A stretch of DNA of 64,000 nt from Eurosta solidaginis (Eukaryota; Arthropoda; Insecta; Diptera; Tephritidae). The translations under genes were made by a program, and so were the position numbers. The notes under the pieces were generated by a model. That model was given only the letters and a program-made list of their open reading frames with translations, was not told the DNA's origin and did no database searches. The stretch is taken from assembly GCF_040869045.1 (NCBI RefSeq), contig NC_090319.1, forward strand, positions 15,332,314 through 15,396,313, read 5' to 3'. Positions within the stretch are counted from its first letter, which is position 1. Each line of letters begins with the position of its first letter. Of this stretch, positions 1 to 11,484 are shown one piece after another.

Positions 1-820
1 TTTTGCTACTTGAATTTTGCTTATTTTAGAAAAATAATTTTTTTTTTTTTGTAATCACGCAGAATTTTTTTAAATTCGTTTAAACATCTAACGAAAAATT
101 AAAATGCTACTTCGAATTATTTTCTTTACTTTTTTAATGCAACAGTTTTATCTTTTTGAGAAAGTTTTTATAATTTCAAGATCTAAAGAATTTCTAAAAT
201 TGTATTCCGAACAATTTTTTTTGTAACTTTTTTTGCTTTGGTGACTTTCCGAAAACGTTTAAATATATTTTGAAATTTTCGCAATACTAATATAAACAAC
301 TTTTCCTTTTTATGGCATAAAAACATTTATTCGACTTTTTAATCATATACAAATTTGACGTAAATTTGCAGAAATTTTCCTTCTCTTTGAAAATTTTAAA
401 ATCTGCGAAGGATACCTTTGTGATATTTTTTTTTTCAAGCCTGAAATTTTTCCTTTTTTTAGAAAAAGTTTTTAACTAATTTTTCAAAACATTTTTTCAC
501 CTTTTCAGGAACCACAGAACCGCTGTTAAATTCTTTATACATATGTATATATTTTTTCGAAATTTTTAGTATTTTAATAAAGCAGCACATTCTTTACGGA
601 TCTATACTCGTATAAAAGTGGCACAGAAGAATTTTTCTTAATTAATTTCAAGTTTTCAAATTCTGTTTGAGATTCTAGAATTTTTTTTGAACAAGTCTTG
701 TTCAATATTACCATTGAAGGCCGGTAAACGAACAATAATATATATTTATTTTTTTAATTAATTTCAAATTTTAAATTATTTTTCAAATCCTATCTATATA
801 TTATTTTGCTTGATGAAATA
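1..820. other. AT-rich stretch without recognisable gene
   Basis: Very AT-rich with many A and T runs. No reading frame with family resemblance, no tandem array and no terminal inverted repeat was recognised. It could be an old repeat or host intergenic DNA. Confidence 0.5.
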
Positions 821-884
821 TTGGTATGCCCTTGGGTAAGGAGGAAAAGGGATTTAGCGGATTTAGAGTCTTTCCCCTACCAAT

Positions 885-985
885 AGAGATATACGCCGCC
901 GATTTTGGTCGTTTTTCGCACGCCGCCGCCGAATATCAAAAATATCGGCGCGGCGGCGGCGTCCGGCGCGTTACTATATTTTCTC
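885..985 (+). repeat. GC-rich dispersed repeat, copy 1
   Basis: A GC-rich island (repeated GCCGCC and GGCGGC) in AT-rich surroundings, entered by AATAGAGATATACGCCG. The same entry motif in reverse complement leaves the island at 4160-4270, so the two are copies of one family in opposite orientation. A short open frame across it (826-1089) has the composition of the repeat and is not taken as a gene. Family not recognised. Confidence 0.45.
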
Positions 986-989
986 GTTT

Positions 990-2495
990 AAGACAGTTTA
1001 GGCCATTTATTGTTCATGTCGAAAATTGGTCGAATATGGTCGAAAGTGGTATTATCGGATGCGCACCACTGCCAGTTATAAGAAACTAATTGCGAAATTT
1101 AACTCTTTCTAACTCTTCAAAAGTTATTTAAAATACACAGGCGCTTTCGACGTCAGCTTAACCCGGACTTTGCATCACCCAATTCACCAAGGTATTAAAA
1201 CAAAACACTTAAAGAAAAGTTAAATAATAAATTTATATGCTCACTTCGCAAATTTTTGTTTTTCAAAAAATTAATAATGAACAATGAATTCAAATAAAAT
1301 GACCCACGGCGAACATGTTTTCAAATTGTTCTCAAGTTGTTAAAAAAGCAAAATATCCAAAAAAGTTTTCGATTTAAAAAAAAAATGTATATTGCGATTG
1401 GCTGAAAGAATAAGCGAAATCAGTGATGCAAAATCCTTCAGTAGGTTCTGGGGGCATAAACACCTCTTTGAAATGATTCTTACCTCATACTTAAGTTGAG
1501 GATATATGTACTTATGAGAAGGGTTTGAAAAATCACTTGGGCTTACATTCAAACATCTGTTGTTTATTTGCGAAACTACACAATAGCTTCTGAAATGTTA
1601 ATTTTGATTTTCACGCTACATCCTTCAACAGCCAAGTCTCCTGGTTTGACATTTCCTAAAGTTGGCGGCCCTATCCAAAACCAGTCCCTCGGAGTGAATC
1701 ACATTGATTATAGTCTATCAACCAAGTTTAAATATCACTTACACGTTACGGCTCCTTTTACAAATCTGAATACGTAGGCACATATATTTACCAGGTGAGG
1801 CTTTGTCCTTCGCAAGAACACTCAAAGTGGTGAAGAAAAAGCTTTCCCAAGACAGTCGAACTAATGACCGTGTGTGCTACTACCCTAACGTAGTGGACAA
1901 TCGAACTAGTTTGAAAACTGAAGCTACGCGGTCATCAATACTGAGCTCTTATATCATAAGGGCCGGAAAACAACAGTTAACATATTTCAACTTAAAATCG
2001 GTCGACTTTCATTTTAACATGTCGTTTTGATTTAACGAAGGCTATTGGAATCAATGTTGTAAGCACAAACGTCTGCAAACTTTGGTCTACATTTTAAACA
2101 TTTTATCTAGGGTTCTTGTAAAATTTTAGTTATGTAGATGCGCCGAGGATTATATGATTTTCACCCATTCCGCAATGATATCCATTTAGATTGCTTATGA
2201 TTTCGAGAGCGGCATCCTTGGCCGAATAGTCACTCCCTAACGTTGAAAAGTCTTCGGAGCTACACCTAGAGCTTCTAGGAAAATGACGTCGACAAAGGTA
2301 CATATGAGTTCGAAGCAGTCGCAGTCCTATAGCTTCTGTGCTAGCATATGGTGTGAGGGTCAGGAGGCGTGGTAGCGACTGGTGGTCGGGATTGCTATTG
2401 TTCGCACATCGGGAACTGTAGCTTTTAAAAACAGCCGAAAAAATGGGGGCGCCCTATGCCACGAAAGCCAGGAGTATTAATAGAACATTAATTAA
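990..2495. other. No gene seen
   Basis: Short open frames on both strands are uninterpretable and none resembles a family I know. Ordinary composition, no array, no clear inverted repeat. Confidence 0.4.
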
Positions 2496-2502
2496 TTTAG
2501 AA

Positions 2503-3753
2503 CAAGTAAAAACGGGACTGTCTTCGGCTGTGCCGAAGACTTCATACCTTTCATGAATGGGGCTGAACAATAATCTTATCCCGCTCGTAATCTCCGAATA
2601 ATCGGATGTATAAGATAAGAAATATATAGTGAACAGATCTACATACCTTAACGATTTTTAAGATAAATATAAAATAAAAAACAAGTAGGTACTTTGTGTG
2701 AGGATGCAAAGTTTCAGGTTTTTTGTGGTCTGCGTGTAAAAACTATGACCACGAATCACGTATTTCAACAATATATGACGTAAACGTAACTATTTGATGA
2801 AATTTGATGAATTTTGAAGCTTCTAGCCGTAAAAAGGGGCAAAAATGACAGTTTATATGAAGTATATAATATATATACCACCGATCTCTATGATTTTTTC
2901 AGACAAAAATATATGCTATATACGAAAGCATTTTGTGAAATTTGAAGCTTCTAGCTGTTAAAACGGGGCAGAAATTGCGCAAAGTTTCTTATCTGAACAA
3001 TCGGTTGTATGAGATATATACTATATATACAACCGATCTCTATGATTTTTTCAGACAACAATATATGCTATATACGTAGGTATTCTGTGAAATTTGAAGC
3101 TTCTAGCTATTAAAATGGGGCTAAAATTTGCGAAAATATATATATATATACACTATATGTATATACTATATATACCACCGATCTTTATGATTTTTTCAGA
3201 CAACAATATATGCTATATACGTAAGCATTCGTTGAAATTTGAAGCCTCTAGCTCTTAAAATAGGGCAGTAATTACGAAAAGTTCCTTATATGAACAATCG
3301 GTTGTGGGGGATATATACTATATATACGACCGATCTCATCAATTTTTTCAAGCAACAATACGTGAAATATACGAAAGTATATGGTGAAGTTTGAAGCTTC
3401 AATCTGTTAAATTGGGTAAGATATTACAAAAATCCTCTTTTTATGAAAAATCGGTTGTATGGAGGATATATGCTATAGTGGTCCGATACGGTCGGTTCCG
3501 ACAAATGTCTAATCGGACACCCAAATACACCCGCTCACCAAATTTTATCAAGATATCTCAAAAATTGAGGGACTAGTTTGCATACAAACAGACAGACGGA
3601 CAGACGGACAGACGGACATGGTTAATCAACTCAGCTCTTCAACCTGATTATTTCGGTATACTTAATGGTGGGTCTATCTATTTTCCTTTAAGGACTTACA
3701 ATTTTCGGTTTCGTGACGAAATTAATATACCATTTCATTTTCATGAAAGGTAT
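2503..3753 (-). mobile_element. Helentron-like non-autonomous element, family F, copy 1
   Basis: Read on the minus strand, the element starts after a T with ATACCTTTCATGAA (3740-3753), passes a GACG/GACA microsatellite (3590-3618), then about five diverged units of 130-150 bp (each with GAAGCTTCTAGC and an AATCGGTTGTAT-like block). Near the far end the starting motif returns in inverted form (2544-2557). A perfect 9-bp hairpin follows (2520-2540) and the end is TTACTTG before T-rich DNA. Short subterminal inverted repeats, a microsatellite, a tandem core and a 3' hairpin are the architecture described for DINE-1/Helentron-associated elements. The assignment is inferred from structure; no Rep/helicase coding is present. 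Confidence 0.55.
2520..2540 (-). repeat. 3'-terminal hairpin of family F
   Basis: GTCTTCGGC, a 3-base loop TGT, then GCCGAAGAC: a perfect 9-bp stem. It lies between the inner inverted repeat and the element end, where Helitron-type elements carry their terminator hairpin. The truncated second copy (56896-57588) lacks this part. Confidence 0.6.
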
Positions 3754-3754
3754 A

Positions 3755-4155
3755 ATTAATAGCAACTGTAAGTCGCCTTTGTGCGCGACCGCCAAGGAGC
3801 CACAAATGATTTAAATAAATTATGTTCGCGACGATTATTAGGAGTTAACCCCAAGTGAAACTACGCTTTGCACATGATATACAGACAAACGCGTGACCAT
3901 TTTATGCATCTCTATTTCTTTTCAGCAGACGCAGCAGTACCAATTCCAAAGACCGGGGTTAGGCTCGAAGCCGCTCTGGAGTAAGTGAACGAGGGACAAT
4001 CCCTCTGCAATAAGCCGCGCCTAAAAATTTTTGAACGGTTTGCGAGATCTTGAGGCAAAAACCCCGGATCATTCCGAAGTGGCCAACACGATGATTTCCT
4101 TAAATACATACAAACAAAACCTTTCCTAAATATTATTTCTTTAAATAGAAAAATC
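3755..4155. other. No gene seen
   Basis: Spacer between the family F element and the second GC-rich repeat. A short minus-strand open frame (3912-4157) has no recognisable relatives. Confidence 0.35.
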
Positions 4156-4159
4156 AAGC

Positions 4160-4270
4160 TTTATAAAGTATGAACACCGGCGTACGCCGGCGCGCCGTCC
4201 AAGCCGCCGGTATATAATAGAGCCTACGCCGTCGCAGCCGATAAAGTAATCGGCATAAATCTCTACCTAC
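4160..4270 (-). repeat. GC-rich dispersed repeat, copy 2
   Basis: Contains the perfect 14-bp palindrome CCGGCGTACGCCGG and further CGCCG blocks. Its right edge reads, in reverse complement, as AGAGATTTATGCCGATT, matching the left edge of the copy at 885. The two copies lie about 3.3 kb apart in opposite orientation with a complete family F element between them. Family not recognised. Confidence 0.45.
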
Positions 4271-4452
4271 TAACCATGGAATGCTTAGGATAAAATTAAC
4301 AAACTTTGAAAACCGCCATATTGGCATGTTTTTGGTAAACCGTCAAGCCTGAAATAAATATCCCTATATGCTATGTGAATCCTTTTGCTTGCTTTTAAGT
4401 TTATATAATAACACTAAACTAAAGCGTAAATACTACTACTAATAATACTACT

Positions 4453-4813
4453 TGGCCACCGTGGTGTGATGGTAGTGTGCTCCCCCTATCACACCGTATG
4501 CCCCGGGTTCAACTCCTGGGCAAAGCAACATCAAAAATTTTAGAAATACGATTTTTCAATTAGAAGAAAATTTTTCTAAGCGGGGTCGCCCCTCGGCAGT
4601 GTCTGGCAAGCACTCCGATTGTATTTCTGCCATGAAAAGCTCTCAGTGAAAACTCATCTGCCTTGCAGATGCCGTTCGGAGTCGGCAAAAAACATGTAGG
4701 TCCCGTCCAGCCAATTTGTAGGGAAAAATCAAGAGGAGCACGTCGCAAATTGGAAGAGAAGCTCGGCCTTAGATCTCTTCGGAGGTTATCGCGCCTTACA
4801 TTTATTTTTTTTA
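4453..4813 (+). mobile_element. tRNA-headed SINE, copy 1
   Basis: The head resembles a tRNA promoter: an A-box-like stretch (GTGTGATGGTAGTGTGC, 4461-4480) and a B box GGGTTCAACTCCTGG (4505-4519). A body with GCGGGGTCGCCCCTCGG follows, then a tail TTATCGCGCCTTACATTT ending in a T run. Two more copies with the same head, body and tail occur at 49012-49365 (minus) and 60795-61131 (plus). Head plus shared body plus tail is what defines a SINE; it has no coding capacity. The tail does not end in poly(A), so it probably borrows a LINE that does not need one (inference). Confidence 0.8.
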
Positions 4814-4814
4814 A

Positions 4815-6020
4815 CAACAATAGACAAATAGGTGGCTGTTAGCGGTGAAATTCCACAAACAGTTAAACACAAAAAAAGTTTACTGTCACATAAAAAAAAA
4901 ACAGTTATCTGATATTTCTTAAGGCTATATAATGTCATACATTTCTACTGTCTGGTTATTTGTATTCGTGTTTTATTTGCAAATGCTCTACTGATCTAAA
5001 TCTAAATATTTTTTGTCTACGGCATCATGCCTTTTACCTATTTATCCTAGTAATGCAAAGATATTTTCCCAAAGTATATATATATAGATATCCTTTTTTC
5101 AAGCGTGCATACAATCTTTAAATAGATATATGTATGTGTGTTTTTAAATCTTTCCATATATGTAGATATGATTTGCAGATAACGCTTGAATGAACATTTG
5201 ACATTTATATTGTCAATGCGATGTCAAATAAAGTATATGAATTCGACAAAGGTACATCAAGTAGCCGCCTACATAGGTATCTACAAATGGGTATATCAAA
5301 ATATACATACCTAAATTTGTTATCTACATGTGTCGCGATAAAAGCTATCAATCATTTCCATTCCCTTTTTAAAGCGTCAATTTGACATAAGCACATCATT
5401 GGTTGTTTACCTGCTAATTGAAATCCGGAAAGCGAAAGTATTTTTTGCAATGAAGCGGTGTTATCTGCAATTAATGAGAATTGAACTGCTGTGATTGAAT
5501 TACTGAAATTAAGTGTCATTTCATGTTAGAGCCATTAGAGAGAGATGTATGTATGACAAGTGATATTGATTTAATTGACTAAAAAAATGACTCAAGGTGT
5601 TTGATGTTGACAATTCATCACTCACAAAGAATATAAGATATATTAAATTTTCTTAAAGAGTATGTACCAATATCTCTTTTTTTCAGCACTCAATTTTTGA
5701 ACATTGTCATACCACAAACTCGGCTGCCGCTTTGAAAGCGCCCTATTTTAGTAACCTCTTGAAAAAGTTTGAAGAATGCCCTATGAAAATCTTTTTCAAA
5801 ATTGCTTTATCTTAAAATTTCAGTAATAAATTTCCACTTAAAGAATGGCAAGCTAACTTCTTAAGTCAGAGTTCACTTGACATGATTGATTAAGCTTATA
5901 TATTTTTGAAAAGTGTGTCACTTTAGCTGCTTTTTAAATTTTTTAATTTATTTATTATTACGGCTGTTTAGGCCTAAAACTTTAACTACTAAGTACAATT
6001 AATTATTATAATCACTTATT
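4815..6020. other. No gene seen
   Basis: AT-rich with TATATG/ATACAT runs. No coding resemblance, no array. Confidence 0.4.
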
Positions 6021-6029
6021 TCTATTGAA

Positions 6030-6425
6030 TATGCTGTTTGAATGCCATATGATTCCGTTCAGCATATTTACTGGCGTGACAAACGGACGAGTCTGGAAGC
6101 CACTCATATAAGGATGGTTGGAAAGGACGCTTTCCCAATTCTCCAGTGCTCCCAGCTTAAAGCAACAAAATTTCGAATTTATATGGATGTTGCAAATTGA
6201 AAATAACGTGTATCCAATCACCCCTCAACTTTGTTTAGTAAAGACGCTGTCGGAATGCATGAAGATTCCGATCAGCACAGCGCAACATATAATGGGAGGT
6301 TGAAAAGGACGTGTTTCCAATCCCCCCTGCTCCAACTTTTGTTTGACCTTATTTTCGTTACACATCATATAATTTTATTGTTATATTAATGCTGTCGGAA
6401 TGCGAGTGATTCCGATCAGTAACAG
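6030..6425 (-). repeat. Three spaced hairpins, possibly LINE 3' UTR
   Basis: A hairpin motif occurs three times: about 6032-6063 (diverged), 6247-6277 and 6391-6420. The better copies read GCTGTCGGAATGC, a short loop, then GATTCCGATCAG, a 7-bp perfect stem (TCGGAAT/ATTCCGA) extended through one bulge. They lie directly downstream, on the minus strand, of the LINE reverse transcriptase relic at 6613-7490, where that element's 3' UTR should be. The link to the LINE is inferred from position. Confidence 0.45.
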
Positions 6426-6612
6426 TAAAAATAGGCTGAAAATACCGAATTCCAGCGAAATTAGTTGTTGGAACTGTCTGGAGTTACAGGCGGCTACCGA
6501 TTTTCTTTTCCTTAGGGCCGGGTGCACTGTATTTTGCTGCTTCCAATACTACCATTCCCATTTCGCGCTCCAGTATCGGATATATCATGTAAAAAATAAA
6601 AGGGGAAAAACT

Positions 6613-7490
6613 TTATCTTATTGGAAGGGTTTTACAATGCTCCAATAAACTTTTTTTAAAAGTGTTGAAGTTATTACTACTTTTTATGTGATTAGGAAAT
6701 TCATTGAAATATTTCAGGCCCTTATGAAATATATTTTGCTTGTCCAATTCTGTTTTGAAAAGAGGTAATTTAAAGTTATGGTTTTCTCTAATAATATATA
6801 TAAGCTTTTCGCTGAGGTATGTTGGTAATTTACCGCGCTTGAAATTAAATACAAATTTCATACTGTGGTAGAACATAAGCTGTTTTATACTCAACAAGTT
6901 TAGTGCTTCTATCATGTTATTAATGGAAGTATCATACCTCATATTTAATATAAATCTCATAGCTTTATTTTGCATAACATGTAGCTTATCTACCTGAGAT
7001 TCATTGGCCATAAAGAATATTTTGGGACAATATATGAAATGCGGCTCTATAATGGATTTATACACTTTCAGTTTGTATTTTCTACTGATAAATTTGCATG
7101 ACCTCTTCGAAAACCAATTGTCTTGCCTATTTTGGCAACTATATAATCAATATGATCATTAAATTTTAATTTATTATCAATCTGAAACCATAAGTACTTG
7201 AAAGTTTTAACTTCGTTAATGTTTGAGTTCATTATTTTTAGCTCCATATTATTCATCGCTCTAGATATGACCATAAATTGGGTTTTATTAACATTAAGTT
7301 TAAGCTTATTGTTACAAATGCACCTGTATAGGGAGTTCAAGTCTTCCTCTATTTTGCTCCTAGCTAACATGATTTCACTTTCAATTACTTCGAGCAATGC
7401 GCCATCCGCAAACGGCCTTATTTTACTATGTTTTAGCGCCGAAGATATATCATTTATATATATGTTAAAATTAACTATGAGCTAAAAAAA
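6613..7490 (-). pseudogene. Jockey-like LINE reverse transcriptase, C-terminal relic
   Basis: On the minus strand from about 7487 the frame reads FNIYINDISSAL, then RPFADGALL (7401-7412 for FADG), then NKLKLNVNKTQFMVIS, then FKYLWFQIDNKLKFNDHI. A frameshift near 7070-7085 moves the frame and a second block continues as YKSIIEPHFIYC and LHVMQNKAMRFIL to a stop at 6613. This order (catalytic FADD block, then the NKTK/YLG-like region, then the IIEPHFIYC thumb) is typical of Jockey-group LINE reverse transcriptases. The second aspartate of the catalytic FADD is glycine here and the frame is broken, so it is dead. Everything 5' of the YINDI motif is missing. Confidence 0.8.
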
Positions 7491-7770
7491 ATAAATCCCC
7501 GCTCTGCAAAGGTTTATTTCTAATTTATATTCTCACCGTTGCTTATCAATTGAGACTAAGAGTTGTCCCAAAGTCTTCTCATAATTTTATTATCCATTCT
7601 TTCCTATTTGCCTCCGCTCTTCACAGGTATGGAACCCGACTCGCAATTGCGAAAGTTAAAAAGTAGAAAATTGTGCTTTAGAAAACTGCACTCAATTACA
7701 ACGTGGCTTTAAACAAAGTGAGTTGAGGCCGTACTGTTGAATGACTACTTTTCTGTATAACGAAAGAAAA
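7491..7770. other. Spacer between LINE relic and Helitron
   Basis: No recognisable feature. Confidence 0.4.
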
Positions 7771-8678
7771 TCTAATATATAAAATTCTTCTGTCACGGTT
7801 TTAGAGGCTTAACTCCTCCGAAACGGCTGAACCGATTCTCATGAAATTTTGTGAATATATTGGGTAGGTCTGAGAACCGGCCAATGTCTGCCTTTTTTCC
7901 CTACGTGCCTAGGGTCTTGAGATCAAAACGTGGACCCGGGTACCCCTAGAATGTGTATATACAATATGAATATAAAATGAAAGCTGTTGATGTATGCTAT
8001 AGTACAGGATAATTTTCATACAATTAGGTCTAGGGTCTCGATATATAGCCCAAAACGTGGGATCGGATACACCTAGAATGTGTGTGTATTATGGATATCA
8101 AATGGAAGCTGTTGTTGAGAGCTCTAAAGTTCATTGTGATATTCGATTTAGTCGCATCAACCTGGCAAAACTGATAAATATGCATGCGAAGCCGAAATAA
8201 AGACAAGAATTAATAATACCCACATACCTATTTACATACGTCCTATTCGATTTGCCTGAAATTTCGTATATAAATATGCCTACATTAATATTTGCGATGT
8301 TTTTTTCCGGGAAGTATAACAGAGACGGACTGAGACTGGGATTAGGACTAGGACTGGGATTGAGACTGAGACTCGGAGTGGGACTGGGACTGAGACTCGG
8401 AATGGGACTGGAACAAAATAAATACCACCCTCTGGGACTGGCAATAAGATAAGAAGAAGAAAGTGAAAAACTTGAGAGAAGAGAAAAGAGAGAAGGAGAC
8501 TGACAAAGAGATAGAACGAGACGGAGATGGAGATGAAGCGAAAAAGACGGAGGGAGGAGTGAATAAAAAATTAGGAAAAAGTGTAAAGGGGTAGGGCAGA
8601 GTTAGACGGTAAAATCTTACTAAAATGTATGCAGATAGGCCAAATTTGGGGCAGAGCAGCGTCTGCCGGGTCTGCTAG
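7771..8678 (+). mobile_element. Non-autonomous Helitron, complete ends
   Basis: Starts with TCTAATATATAAAATTC and ends with GGGTCTGCTAG. The host base before it is A (7770) and after it T (8679), the AT target expected of Helitrons. Just inside the 3' end GGCAGA-GCAGCG-TCTGCC forms a 6-bp hairpin followed by GGGTCTG and CTAG, the classical terminator. The interior has about 1.5 units of a roughly 130-bp repeat (7912-8130), a GGACTG-rich microsatellite (8320-8435) and a purine-rich stretch. No Rep or helicase coding is present, so it depends on an autonomous relative. Confidence 0.88.
8320..8435 (+). repeat. GGACTG/GAGACTG microsatellite inside Helitron
   Basis: Imperfect 6- and 12-bp repeats of GGACTGGGACTGAGACT type. 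The reverse complement recurs at 15195-15305 in the second Helitron copy, so it belongs to the element. Confidence 0.8.
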
Positions 8679-8679
8679 T

Positions 8680-9870
8680 ATCTCATATAAAATAAAATTT
8701 CTCAACTTGAGAAACTAAAATTTTTCAATTTGAGAAAATGAAATTTCTCAACAAGATAAGCAGGTTAAAACCAATATTCAAATTGTGTCTCTTTGTTTGA
8801 GTACGCCATAAACGGTTATTTGAGATGCATTTGAGAACTAGCGTTTTGATTAAAAAAAAATGTAAGCCCTTAATGTATCTCAAATTGAGATCGAACGAAA
8901 ACTGAAACTTTCAAAAAAAACATTACTGCAATAAAATTCACTTGAAAATTTGTCACCATGGGTCGTTTTTTCTACAAAATTTTTTATTTTCCTTGAGTGC
9001 CGCTTAGCTGTCCGTGTCTGGTCGATTTATTAGAACATCTTATTATTTATTTTATTGTCTTATTTATATTTTTCTTGTATATATACATATACGTACACCA
9101 TTTACATACATACATCCATAACAGGCATATGGCTTCTGGCAAAACTCCAGGTGGTAATAATTACATGTATTATGAATGATTTATTTGAGGTTTTCTTTTG
9201 AAATTAAAATCTCGTCCTTTGTGTAAATGTATTTTGTCACTTCAACTCCTTTGGTGTCAACATTTTTACTATGTGCGTGTCGGAAATTTGTATAAATGTT
9301 TGTAGTGTGTGTATGTGTGCGTATAACAAAGCCCACATTTACTCGTTTGCCATAAAATTTGTCATGCTAATAATGCGCATTGTGTTCAGAGTTGGGCAAC
9401 AGTAAATGGAAAACAATTCTTTGCTATATATAAATATATATGCAAACTTTTATGTATAAATGAAGGAACATCCAAAAAATATTTACTTAAACTCTGGAAA
9501 TAAGCTCACAAAAAGATGTTTGCCAATAGAAATCCTTTCTTATCCTTGGTTGATTTGTACTTGCTTTCATCGAATGAAGAATCGGCGTTGTCGCGCCTTG
9601 GCAGCTTCGTCATTATTCACTCGAGATCTTCAAGGCCTTCAACGAGCAAAAACAGCGAAAACAATGACTGCTTAGAAATAAAGCGGAGCATAAATCATGT
9701 CAAAGAGAGCTACTTTGGACTGAGTAAGCACGCTCTGCAAGTCGCTCATCGCACTGATGTGGCGAATTCTGTTTCTGTAGCAGCAAAGGCTCTGGCGACC
9801 TCTGTTCCTCATATAACTAGGGAGTGATGGATTGCATGGCCTAGAAGGTTCAATGGAGTCATATTAGATC
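8680..9870. other. Mostly unannotated, possible host-derived DNA
   Basis: 8700-8760 has short palindromes such as TTTCTCAACTTGAGAAA. 9180-9420 is non-repetitive in appearance and could be host sequence. 9460-9830 is open in two frames but I recognise no product; it may be the upstream part of the LINE relic that follows. Confidence 0.35.
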
Positions 9871-9879
9871 ATTTCCAAG

Positions 9880-10305
9880 ATGGCCAGGCTTGTACCTTAT
9901 TGGCACTTGTTATCGGAACGTATCGGATCTAAATTAGGCAAAGGAGCAACCACAACGATAACACTCCCCAAAACCTTGGGGAAGTGTCTTTATCGCTACA
10001 ACAACGCCGACATAGCTCTTAGAGGGTTCGAGAGAAAAGTTCTCATATGTTCCTGTACATGATGCCGATGGCAAGTACATAGAATGTATAATGATGGACT
10101 GAATAAAGGCATTGCTGGCTAGGTCATATAATGCGAATGGACACAGTAGTTTGGAAACATGTAAATTGGGAGACGTTCACTGAGTAGGAAGAGGCAGTTG
10201 TAGGAAGGCTTAACGTCATTTAGGGATCCGAATTGGCGTCAGCCATCTTGAAACAGGGATAGCTGGCATGATTATGAAACGGCCAACGTCGCTTTGGCTA
10301 TTATG
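9880..10305 (+). pseudogene. RTE-like LINE ORF, C-terminal relic
   Basis: Broken plus-strand frames carry landmarks of the end of an RTE-like endonuclease/reverse transcriptase ORF in the right order: LRGFERKVL (up to 10044), DADGKY (about 10063) and LGHIMRMD (10119-10142). The same landmarks appear in the better preserved minus-strand copy at 46929-47345 as FDKKVLRKIYGP, GDGEYRRR and LGHVMRM. At least two frame changes and several stops separate them, so it is not functional. The 5' limit is unclear. Confidence 0.6.
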
Positions 10306-10349
10306 CTCCAATTAATTTTGATGATGATGGTTAGGTCAAATACAAAAAT

Positions 10350-11115
10350 ATGTGCAAACGATTCTTAGGAAAACAAAAAATTTAAAATTTGAAAATAAAA
10401 GTTATTTTCGGAGCGAAGTTTAAAACTCTAAAAATAAGTTATATTTCCACAAAAAAAAAAAACTGAAAGAATAACTTTTATTTTTCAAACGAAATAAAAA
10501 GTTATTTTATTATTTAAAAAAAATAAAAAATACTATTATTTTTGAAAAGAAATACAAAATTCAAAAACGAGTAATTAAATCCAGGATAAAATAAAAAACT
10601 CAAAAATGACGGTTATTTTCTAGTTACAACAAAAAACCTCAAAAAATGGTGTTTTTCAAACGAAAGAGAAAACTCAAAAAGGAATTATTATTTTCAGGTC
10701 GAAATAAAAAAATTCAAATCTAATAGGTATATGAAATGGGTGAAATAAATAAATAAAATAATAATTCTACTATCAGAATAAAAAGTAAAAAAAAATTGTT
10801 TTTTTTTTTTTTGATACCAATAAAAAACTCAAAAAATAGTTACAATTTTTCAAATGAAATAAAATCGCTAAGAGTTATTGTTATTTGCTAATCAAAATAA
10901 AAAAATAAAGAAATTTATATTTCTTTCGGAGAAAGGAAAACCTAAGACAAAACTATTGTATTTGATCTAAACAAAAAAACTAAAAAATAACAGTTACTTA
11001 TCGAGAAAAAGAAGAATTTCAAAAATGAAGTTTTTCTATAGAAAAAACTCCAGAAATTTTAATTATTTTTTGATCAGAATCAAAAAATCAAAAAAAAAAA
11101 AAAAACGTTAAAAAA
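10350..11115. repeat. A-rich degenerate tandem block
   Basis: Repeats of a loose 50-65 bp theme (TTATTTTT, then GAAATAAAAAACTCAAAAA) with many variations. The same theme resumes at 13445-13810, so it flanks the palindrome and array between them. Low complexity makes limits approximate. Confidence 0.5.
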
Positions 11116-11118
11116 ATG

Positions 11119-11481
11119 TTAAGGACTACCCTTATATAAATGGACCAAAAAATAGCAGGCAAGTTTTCCTTTAATACAGACATAGTCTTGTTGAATTTTG
11201 ACCAAAGAACTTTAACAATAGCTCTTGTAAAAGAATTTTGGGATTTAAAACTATAAAGGTGTAGCGCAATCTTTCAATTAGGGCAAACTGTGTACTTGGG
11301 ATTAACTAATTGATTATTTTAGATTTAAACACCCACTCTACCTTTATAATTTTAAATCCCAAAATTCTTTTACAAGAGGTATTGTTGAAGTTCTTTAGTC
11401 AAAATTCAACATGACTATGTCTGTATTAAAGGAAAAGTTGCCTTCTATTTTTTGGTGCATTTATATAAAGGTAGTCCTTAA
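11119..11481. repeat. Long palindrome, copy 1
   Basis: Two imperfect inverted arms of about 155-160 bp with a spacer of about 45-60 bp. The left arm begins TTAAGGACTACC and the right arm ends GGTAGTCCTTAA; both contain ATCCCAAAATTCTTTTAC in one strand or the other. A second copy lies at 53478-53841, again beside a 160-bp array. A transcript would fold into a long hairpin. No coding. Confidence 0.8.
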
Positions 11482-11484
11482 AAT

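Noticed and set aside
4461..4520. tRNA gene (also at 49300-49360 and 60800-60865)
   Set aside because: A and B boxes are present but no cloverleaf or acceptor stem can be formed, and each head continues into the same 300-bp body, which marks a SINE.
4560..4820. Minus-strand 86-residue protein (and the similar frame at 49169-49444)
   Set aside because: Both lie within copies of the SINE body; similarity between them reflects the repeat.
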